The translations under genes and the position numbers were made by a program. This document shows, piece by piece, positions 55,895 to 64,000 of a stretch of 64,000 nucleotides of DNA; positions within the stretch are counted from its first letter, which is position 1, and each line of letters begins with the position of its first letter. The notes beneath the pieces are model-generated. The model was not told where the DNA came from and ran no database searches. It was given only the letters and a program-made list of their open reading frames with translations. The stretch covers positions 114,185 through 178,184 of the forward strand of contig WTPW01000973.1 in assembly GCA_009809945.1 (NCBI GenBank), given 5' to 3'. Source of the DNA: Gigaspora margarita (lineage: Eukaryota; Glomeromycota; Glomeromycetes; Diversisporales; Gigasporaceae).

Positions 55895-58335
55895 CTTAGC
55901 CAGCAAGGGAATTAAATTTGATGTTCATGATGACGATTGATTTTTTTTTTAAAAAAAAAACAAAAAAAAAAAAAAGATTTTATGTATGCAGTTTTTTTGG
56001 TATTATTGAGTATTTCTTTATTTTATTTTATTTTATTTGATTCGTGAATTATAAATATTATTATAGCTTCTAAATTAATCACGAATTAGTTTAATTTTTA
56101 CATATCATTGTCTATAATGATCGTGTGTTTATTCATATTTATAAACCAAGGCTTCATGGATATATTGAGGGTGTTTGATTTACATTATTTAGATATTTTA
56201 GATATATAGGGCTCTGATTAGTGAAGATGGCTGACATAAGCTTTTATCGTAGTTTAAATTTTTAAAATAAAACGATATAAAAATTGATAAAAAATAATGA
56301 TGTCGTGATTGGTTATATTGTTAATATTGTTGAAGCTAAACTTTATATACATGTGATAAAACAATTACTATAAAAGCTATTTATTATTGTCTTCAATTAC
56401 TAAGACTTCGTCAACGATATTCTATGTCTCAAAGGTCATATTTCCATGACTTTTGCTTGACGACTGTTTGATAGTGGTTTAAATCCTACATGATAATATT
56501 GTTATTTGTATTGTGGAATAAATGTGATTTCATGTTGACTGGTATTTCTCTCTTCCAGGGCATAGAAAATATTTACATCGAATGGATTAATATTTTCCAA
56601 CAAAAATTATAATCATACCATACTTCTTGAGTCTGACCACCAGAATTTGATTTGTTATTAATTGAGAACATCGTTAATATTATTTGACAAATTGTGATAA
56701 TAATTATTAAATTATTAGTTTTGAAGCTAGTTCTAATTTATAATTGCTTGATTTTTATTTAATCTAATAAATTAAATATCGATAAAAAACGTGCCACAAT
56801 GCAACGCTCTACTCTTCATAAGATCTTCATAAGAACTATCGCTAAAAAATGTTCTAATAAAGTTTCAACAAATATGAATTTCTCGAGGACTCATATTACT
56901 AGGTAAACTGGCAACTGAATGCGTTGTCTGTTCGATTGCACAATGAAATCGATGATTTAATAATAAAACGGTGACGTTTCATGGGCTGGAGCCTTACTTT
57001 TTAGGCTCTTAAATTTGAAATAAAAATTTTTAGCACGCAGTACTAGAATATACGTCAATTTTAAATGCCATATTTTACAAACCTATATTAATGCGTGCAT
57101 TTTACGTAGAAGACTCCATATTACTAATCATATAGTTTACTTATATTTTATTATGTAGTTTATTTTATTTATTGCAGATTTAAATGATTAAACTTCTGAT
57201 TAATTAATTTCAACAGGGGCCGACAAATCAGTTTTATCATAAATATTTCACTCCGCTCCCCTCCGCACCAGCCTAACAATTACCGTATGTTACCGAATAG
57301 AAGCTTTCAAGAATATTTTTGAGCCAAAGTGAAGGGGTTGCTTTCATTCGAGCCCAATTTTATTAGTAGAACATAACAACCTTAACCAAATTTTTGGCTC
57401 CAAAATCTTGGGATTGCTTTTATTAGGTGTTACTTCTAGTAATAAAAAATGCCATTCTATGATTGGCAAATAATTATAAAATTTTTGGCGTCATTTGTTT
57501 ACCTGAATTAAACAGACCTACTTAAACTATATCCTTAAACTGACCCTAACCTAGGTCGAATGATCTTCCCGAATTTAAGTATTTTAAGGGTAGATGGTCG
57601 ATTTATTTAAAAGAGCATGCATTAAAGTTATAACCATATACTTTTTAATTTTAATTTTAATGATAGGGTATGTTTATAATTTTGATTTTATTTCTTTTTA
57701 TTTATTTAATTTTTCAATTAGTATCTGTAAAAACTGGAGCAGCCTAAAATTTTTCTAATTAATTAATTATTCAACCGTATTGATCGTTTATAGTGCTTTC
57801 AAAATTATTATGATTTAAAATTTTCTCTATTTATTAAGTTTATCCATATTTTCTTCTATTCCTGGTTTAACATGATTACATGCAATCAGTGTGAAAAATT
57901 GACATGTACAAGATGTGCATGTGCAATGACGGGCATGGGCGTTATTCTGAATAATGGCTCGAATTAAGCTTAATTTAGGCCAAAATTCATAATTTCACCC
58001 CTGCGCGCTATATCGCGAAAATATGGTAGGGATACAAATTGTAAATTACATATAAATTCATGGGTTCTTTTTAAAATTTTGTAAAATTTCTTAATCAAAT
58101 TGGTTTGAACTATTAAATGAAATTAAAGAGCAGTTTTTTTTCTCTAAAAATAGCAAAATAATTAAAATTGGTTGAATATTTGTCTAGGTATGAAAATTTC
58201 ATTTTAGGTATCAAAAGCTGTTTACAAAAATCATTTATGATCATGTGATATCAACCAATCAAAATCAATCATTTTGTGTGACTGGGAAATTTGAAGCAAC
58301 TTGGGAACTTTATAATATATAGAAGTAAAATTTTT
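55895..58335. other. Intergenic region downstream of the kinase gene
   Basis: No gene or complete element is recognised over 2.4 kb. A homopolymer-rich patch (55935-55976) follows the stop. Around 57240-57300 there is a short G+C-richer segment (CACTCCGCTCCCCTCCGCAC), and GCGCGCTATATCGCG occurs near 58004; neither could be linked to a repeat end. Confidence 0.5.
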
Positions 58336-58838
58336 TTAATTCGTGATCCGCATGCGAACCAGTGAAAAAACATAGTAAACGGTGATGATATGTTTACTAT
58401 GTAATTTTTGCCTTTTTTGGAATCTGGTGTTTCCCAAGGATAAATCGATTTTATACTAAGTAAACCTCTCTCATGCGCATAATAAAGTTGTAGAGGCGAT
58501 AATTATGAGCATAATGGTATTTGAAACATTAAAACCAGCCTAGCAGATCATAAGTTATGGGCATTTTTGTCTTTATGACTATTTGTTTACTTCTTTTTTA
58601 TATCTATAGTCATAAGAACAATACACTATATCTCACGATCCACTGGACCTATTTTAATGTCCCAGCTACCATTATGCTCATATTTTTCTCCTCTACAACA
58701 TTTGTTATGCGCACAAGAGAGGTTTATTTAGTACGAAATCAATTTAACCTTAAGAAAATGCCAGATTCTGAAAAACACAAAATTTAATAGTAAAAATCAC
58801 ATTATTTTTCACTGATTCGCATGCGGATCCTGAATTAA
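58336..58838. mobile_element. TTAA-flanked palindromic element, 503 bp
   Basis: TTAATTCGTGATCCGCATGC pairs with GCATGCGGATCCTGAATTAA. Matching arms continue inward (GCGAACCAGTGAAAAA against TTTTTCACTGATTCGC, and AAACCTCTCTCATGCGCATAA against TTATGCGCACAAGAGAGGTTT) to a centre near 58587. TTAA at both ends suggests a piggyBac-like target. A 76-codon frame inside is not family-like. Confidence 0.8.
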
Positions 58839-59064
58839 ATTTATTTTTCTTAAAATTTTACTATTATAAAACATTCATTTTGTTCTATAGATTTCAAAAT
58901 TTTGTCAATTTTGATTACAACTGTAAAATGGTTTATTAGTAGTACATTTTTAATTTAATATAAATCTCATTGTACTACAAAAATCATATGATAAATGATC
59001 CATGTACACTCTACCTTTATGTATCTAAACCTTCTAATTCAGAGTTTGTCCATTTAAACAGTTT

Positions 59065-59335
59065 TGATTGGTCATCTTCAGAAAATGTGACCAGAATGTG
59101 AGAAAAACTATGCTGATTCATTAAATTTTTAATAGTTACAACATTTCTTATTTAAACGTTTTTGATTGATCATCTTCAGAAAACATGACCAGAGTGTGAG
59201 AAAACTTTAATCATTCTATGCTGATTTATTAAATTTGTAAAATTTACGAAATTTGTCCTGTTTAAACATTTTTAATTAGGCATCTTCAGAAAACGTGACC
59301 AGAGGGCGAGAAAAACTTTGATCAATTCAACTAAA
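59065..59335. repeat. Three-copy direct repeat, about 105 bp
   Basis: TTTTGATTGGTCATCTTCAG, AAAATGTGACCAGA, GTGAGAAAAACT and TGCTGATTTATTAAATTT recur at about 59075, 59165 and 59275. The same family lies inverted at 7926-8130, 51 kb away. Confidence 0.7.
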
Positions 59336-59624
59336 ATCAGGCTATAGGAAAATTTAAATAAGACTAAGACGAATCTGTAATTATTGCAACATTTTATGTT
59401 AATGTCATAATAATTCGTAATTTGTCTACTAATATGAATTAATAACCAGTTATCATTTTCTATTATTTTTTAAAAAATCGATTTTTTCATTATATGCACT
59501 TTGCATCTTTCAGATTTAAAAATCACTTCCATTCATTATGCACATTTTGTATCTTTGAAATTAAATTGAGAGATATGGATAACGTTAATAACATGTGTTA
59601 GTGAGTCACTTACTGTGTATCACC

Positions 59625-61045
59625 AGCTAACAATAAAAACTATTTCACAGAGCCTGGGCATTGCCCTAGGAAATGGTTTTGTTTTTTTGACTCTTAAGCC
59701 TAAGGCCACACAAAGTCAATAATTTAGTTTGTATTACCCGCTGACCCATTTTTTCAAATTTTTTTTTTAGATCCCAAATATGTTAATTCGATTTTTGATA
59801 TTTATTTTTTTCCATTATCCTCATCCGGTATCACCAGATAAAGCCTTAATTTTCTGTAATTGTCTAATAAGACTGATGGAAAAAATATGAATGCTGACTC
59901 AATATTTCCTTTGTTGTACAAAATGAAAACAAGGTTATTCTATTAATTTACAGTAAATTTTTCTAAAAAAAATCTGACTAACCAACTTGAAACATTTCAG
60001 AAACTTTCAGATGTAAGATAATCTGATAAAACTAACAATAAAAACTATCTCACAGAGCCTGGGCATTGCCCTGGGAAATGGTTTCTGTTTTTTTTACTCT
60101 TAAGCCTAAGGCCATGCAAAGTCAATTATTTAGTTTGCATTACCCACTGACCCATGTTTTCAAATTTTTTTTTTTTTAGATCCCAAATATGCCAATTGGA
60201 TTTTTGATATTTATTTTTTTGCATTATCCTCATCCAGTATTACTAGATAGAAACCTTAATTTCCCATAATTGTCCAATAAGACTAATAGAAAAAATATGA
60301 CTGCTGACTCAATTTTTTGTTCCTTTGTTGTATGAAATAAAAGCAAGGTTATTCTATTAATTTACAGAAATTTTTTTTTAAAAAAAAAATTTGACTAACC
60401 AACTCAGAACATTTTAGAAACTTTTAGAAATAAGATAATCTGATGAATTTGATAACTAACAATAAAAACTATCTCATAGAGCCTGGGCAATTGCTCTGGG
60501 AAATAGTTCTGTTTTTTTTATCCTTAGCCTAAGGCCACGCAAAGTCAATTATTCAGTTTGCATTACCTGCTGACCCATTTTTCAATTTTTATTTTTTTTT
60601 AGATTCCAAATATGCCAATTCGATTTTTGATATTTATTTTTTTCTATTATTCTTATCCGGTATCACCAGATAGAAACCTTAATTTCCTGTAATTGTCTGA
60701 TAAGACTAATGAAAAAATATGTCTGCTGACTCAATTTTTTGTTTTTTTGTTATATGAAATAAAAACAAGGTTATTCTATTAATTTACAGTAATTTTTTTT
60801 TTAAAAAAATCCAACTGACCAACTCAGAACATTTCAGAAAATTTCAGAGGTAAGATGATCTGATGAATTTGATAACTAACAATAAAAACTATCTTACAGA
60901 GCCCAGGCATTGCCCTGAGAAATAGTTTCTGTTTTTTTTAACTCTTAAGCTAAGGCCATGCAAAGTTTATTATTCAGTTTGCACTATCTGCTGACCCATT
61001 TTTTAATTTTTTTTTTAGATTCCAAATATGCCAATTCAATTGATA
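59625..61045. repeat. Tandem array, unit about 405-425 bp, 3.3 copies
   Basis: Unit starts CTAACAATAAAAACTATCTC are near 59625, 60029, 60453 and 60878. Each unit holds AGAGCCTGGGCATTGCC, CCTAAGGCCATGCAAAGTCA, CTGACCCATTTTTTCAA, AGATCCCAAATATGCCAATT and GGTTATTCTATTAATTTACA. Parts match the repeat at 5.7-7.7 kb. It is non-coding. Confidence 0.85.
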
Positions 61046-61384
61046 GATCAGAGTATAGTCTCTTCTGCAAACCCACTTTCTTTCTGGTTATATTGATCCC
61101 TCCCACCTTACTCGCACTAAAATAATACATCATTTGTGTGGCCTGCTGGGATGGTAAAAGGTGGTGAGATCTGTTAGGTTTGTAGGCTAAAAAATATTAA
61201 ATGTAGCCTGAGATGACAGTCACATGAAAATAAATGGCCTGTCAGAACGAGTCATAATATCAAAAAAAAAAAAAAAAATTGCATATTACACAATTCTAAA
61301 AACAACTGTATAGGTTGGCTATATGTATTTTTTGTAGCCCCTCAAAAATGAGAGGCAAAACAATACATAATTCCATCAATTAAT
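61046..61384. other. Gene-free spacer
   Basis: Nothing recognisable apart from an A-run near 61260. Confidence 0.5.
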
Positions 61385-62520
61385 ATACTAAATTAAGGTA
61401 AATAAAATAATTTAAAGGGTATTTATGGATAAGTATTTGAATGAACATGATTTGTAGCTTTTAACTCTATTGATTAATAAATCCTCTTTATACTTACTTG
61501 CTTAATTAAAGTGAATAAAACGATTTGAAGGAAGTAAATAACTATTTATGAATAAGTGTTTGAGTATGATTTGCAAATACGATTTGCAGTTTTAATTTAA
61601 TCAATTTGAAATGATTTGAAGAGTATTAGTCAATAGTAAATAAGCAGTTTTTAATCCATCAATAATAAATTGCCTTTATACTTACCCACTAAATCAAGGC
61701 AAATAAAACAATTTGAAGGGTAGTAAAATTTATGGATAAGTATTTATATATGATTTTGTGAACATATTTTGCAGTTTTTAATTATATCGATTAATAATCA
61801 TACTCACCTACTTAATTAAAGTGAATGAAGCAAATTTGAAGGGTATTAGTTAATATTAAATAAGCATTTATGAGTAAGTATTTTTGTGAATATAATTTGC
61901 AGTTTTTAATTCCATCAACTAATAAATCATCTTATACTTACTCACTAAATCAAAATGAACGAAATGATTTTAAGTTTAATCCATTGATTAATAGATCTTG
62001 ACGTATAATCTTTATACCCTACCAAATTAAGGTGAATGTATGTATTTGTAAATAAGTATTTGTTAACATGTTTTGTGAATATGTTTTCTGTTTTTAATTC
62101 TACTTATTAATAAATTTTCTTTATACTCACCCAAGGTATTAGGTAATGGTAAATACGTATTTATAGTTAAGCATTTGTTCATGATTTATGAACTTGATCG
62201 ATTAATAAATCATTTTTATACTCAATTACTAAATTAAGACAAACGAAATGACTTGAAATGTATTAAGTGGTAAGTATTTGTATATAAGTATTTATAAGCA
62301 TTGATTAATAAATCACCTTTATACTCATCCATTAAATTAAGGCAAATGAAATGATTTAAAGGGTATTAAGCAGTAGTAAATAGACATTTATAGTATTTAT
62401 GAACTTGATTTGATTTGTGAAATATTTATACTTACCCACTGGACCAAAGCAAACAAAATAATTTGGAGGTATTAGGGTTATTATAAATATAGGTATTTAA
62501 GGATTAGTATTTGCAACACT
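61385..62520. repeat. Tandem array, unit about 125-130 bp, about nine copies
   Basis: The repeat steps are GATTAATAAATCATCTTTAT, ACTTACCCACTAAATTAAGG, GAATGAAATGATTTGAAGGG, TATTAAGTAATAGTAAATA and AAGTATTTGTGAACATGATT, in fixed order with divergence and some deletions. No open frame persists. Confidence 0.8.
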
Positions 62521-62949
62521 TACCTATTATCATTATGCCATATTTTGTTCTTAGTAAATCCAGATATGATCCAGATAAATTTACAAAATTGAATTAACAA
62601 ATGTGATACAGGATATTTACCTGTTAGATAACCTGATTAAGTACTACTTATGTGTTATAATACTTGTGTAATCAGAAATTTGGAAATTATTTATATATAT
62701 ATATAAAATAAAATTTTAATTTTTTCAAAAAAGGCATCTAGCTGGGTTATGAGAAATAATTATATTTGTTTGCATAGCCTAAATTGAAGAAATTTTTATT
62801 TATTGAAATTTAATATTTACGTTTAGTGAAGAGATTAAAATTTTAATACAAAATGTATTTGTTGAACGTAAACACTAAAAGTTAAATAATAAAAAGTACT
62901 CATATTTTGATGAAACTTTCAAAATAGGTATAGTTTGGTCTCTTAAATA

Positions 62950-63591
62950 AGTTTACTTAAGTGTATATAATAGATTTATATAGTTGAATTTAGACTTTAC
63001 TATGTAGCTACTATTGGCAATTAACCAAAAATTGATTTTATCCAAAAATAAGCAACTCCAGATTTTTTGTATCTAAAATCATCCAAAAAAGGGGGACCAT
63101 TAAAGCCAGGTGCCTTTATATGTTTTTTATTATTTAATTAAAATTAGGGTAAGGGTTAGTTAGGAGTTAGAGTTATGATATCTTATAGCTAAAATAGTCC
63201 TCCTGATATTATTTATTAATGCTCTGGGACAGGTTTAGATACTCATCTCTTGTATTTTTGGTGTTTTTCACTTTTTTTCTTTGTTTTTGTCTCATCAGGC
63301 TGATCCATAATAATCAAAATTTACAATTTGATTGGATGTCAGTCACGTAATAGCACCTGGCTTTAACGGATCCCCAAAAAAAGTAGCTTATTTTCGGAAG
63401 TATGCAATAATATAAATACTGTATATTGCCAAAAATAAGCCACTTCCAAAAATAAACTACCTCCTTCTATTGGTCAAAAAACTCAAAAACATCTTTGACC
63501 TAAAAATAAGCTACCCATGATCGATTAAAGTTGCTATATAGTAAAGTCCAAATTTTACTAAGTAAATCAATTAAAGTTGCTTAAGTAAACT
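62950..63591. mobile_element. Tc1/mariner-like inverted-repeat element, 642 bp
   Basis: AGTTTACTTAAG at the left pairs with CTTAAGTAAACT at the right, both flanked by TA; matching extends to TTTAGACTTTACTATGTAGC against GCTATATAGTAAAGTCC. It hosts another MITE at 63092-63375. AAAAATAAGC motifs recur within. It is non-coding. Confidence 0.7.
63092..63375. mobile_element. hAT-like MITE nested in the TA element, 284 bp
   Basis: GGGGACCATTAAAGCCAGGT pairs with ACCTGGCTTTAACGGATCCCC. The flanks CAAAAAAG (63084-63091) and AAAAAAAG (63376-63383) agree at 7 of 8. The centre carries TTAGGGTAAGGGTTAG. A GTCAGTCACGT motif lies near the right end. It is non-coding. Confidence 0.7.
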
Positions 63592-63594
63592 TAT

Positions 63595-64000
63595 CAGTCA
63601 TAGGATATGTCCTTTCAACTGCTATCTATAATAAAAATTATAATAAAAACATATAAATTTACTATAGATATAAGTTGGAAGTTCTCTTTGATCTAACTTA
63701 TTAACTTAAAATTAAAATTTTTGGGGATATAGAACAAGAGGTGAAGAAAAAATTGAGCTTAAAAATCAAATTAAAATTTTGCTGATTTTGCGCAAAACGA
63801 AAATGTAATCAGAGCATGATTTTACATGTACTCATCATCTTAAAATCGGAAAATATTCACTTTTGGTGAAGTTACATCTCGTTTTGCGCAAAATTGGCAA
63901 AATTTTAATTCGATTTTTAAGCTCAATTTTTCTTCTCCTCTTGTTCTATATCCCTGAAAAATTTAATTTTAAGTTAATAAATTAGATCAAAGAGAATCTT
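63595..64000. mobile_element. Second copy of the CAGTCATAGG fold-back family, cut by the window end
   Basis: It begins CAGTCATAGGATATGTCC and shares ACATATAAATTTACTATA, TTAACTTAAAATTAAA and TATAGAACAAGA with 20023-21079, but is more compact, with a palindrome centre near 63830 (GCGCAAAACGAAAATGTAA against TTACATCTCGTTTTGCGC). The right terminus lies beyond base 64000. Confidence 0.8.

Noticed and set aside
56000..58300. Possible tRNA or snRNA near the G+C-richer patches at 57.25 and 58.0 kb
   Set aside because: No cloverleaf with anticodon arm or recognisable promoter boxes could be built by eye.

Overview
The window looks like nuclear DNA of an arbuscular mycorrhizal fungus, most likely Rhizophagus or a close relative in Glomeromycotina. 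The reasons are the very high A+T content, short spliced introns of about 70-78 nt, and the protein families that can be read: Sel1-repeat proteins joined to tyrosine-kinase-like kinases and a BTB-TLDc protein, both strongly expanded in that lineage. The species call is an inference from family content. I found no rRNA, tRNA, CRISPR array or prokaryotic operon.

About 1-34 kb is almost entirely non-coding repeat: two Helitron-like 3' ends facing each other (1-439 and 5638-6080), long palindromes, minisatellites with units of about 46, 60, 65, 100, 310 and 400 bp, and many small inverted-repeat transposons whose target-site duplications (TSDs) are readable. Eight-bp TSDs suggest hAT-like elements, nine-bp Mutator-like, TTAA piggyBac-like and TA Tc1/mariner-like. 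A degenerate Sel1 gene lies at 14.9-15.6 kb, and a piece of Sel1 coding sequence has been absorbed into the neighbouring 310-bp satellite.

About 34-46 kb is a graveyard of genes and transposons: a 5'-truncated LINE with poly(A) tail and RNase H and C-terminal CCHC-like regions (34792 to about 37440, minus), itself hit by two elements, one of which carries a third; Sel1 relics (37.5-38.1 kb); a Gag relic of an LTR retrotransposon (38.5-39.2 kb, minus); a BTB-BACK-TLDc pseudogene (40.0-41.2 kb, plus); and a kinase-Sel1 pseudogene (43.3-44.9 kb, minus).

About 46.3-55.9 kb is the best-preserved locus, a Sel1-repeat plus protein-kinase gene on the plus strand. Its first Sel1 repeat is split by a 5061-bp transposon (46723-51783) with matching terminal repeats and a perfect 8-bp TSD. 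The transposon carries two convergent spliced genes: a transposase-like protein of about 745 residues with candidate D, D and E residues and a CxxC pair, and a 261-residue C2H2 zinc-finger protein. An 881-bp internally deleted copy with the same right-hand junction follows at 51893-52773, so the assembly may have joined two alleles of one insertion in series. The Sel1 array continues through an N gap to 53996; a 410-bp MITE sits in the next intron; kinase N- and C-lobe exons follow.

About 56-64 kb is again repeat: a TTAA-flanked palindrome, tandem arrays, nested MITEs, and a second copy of a fold-back family first seen at 20-21 kb that runs off the window end.
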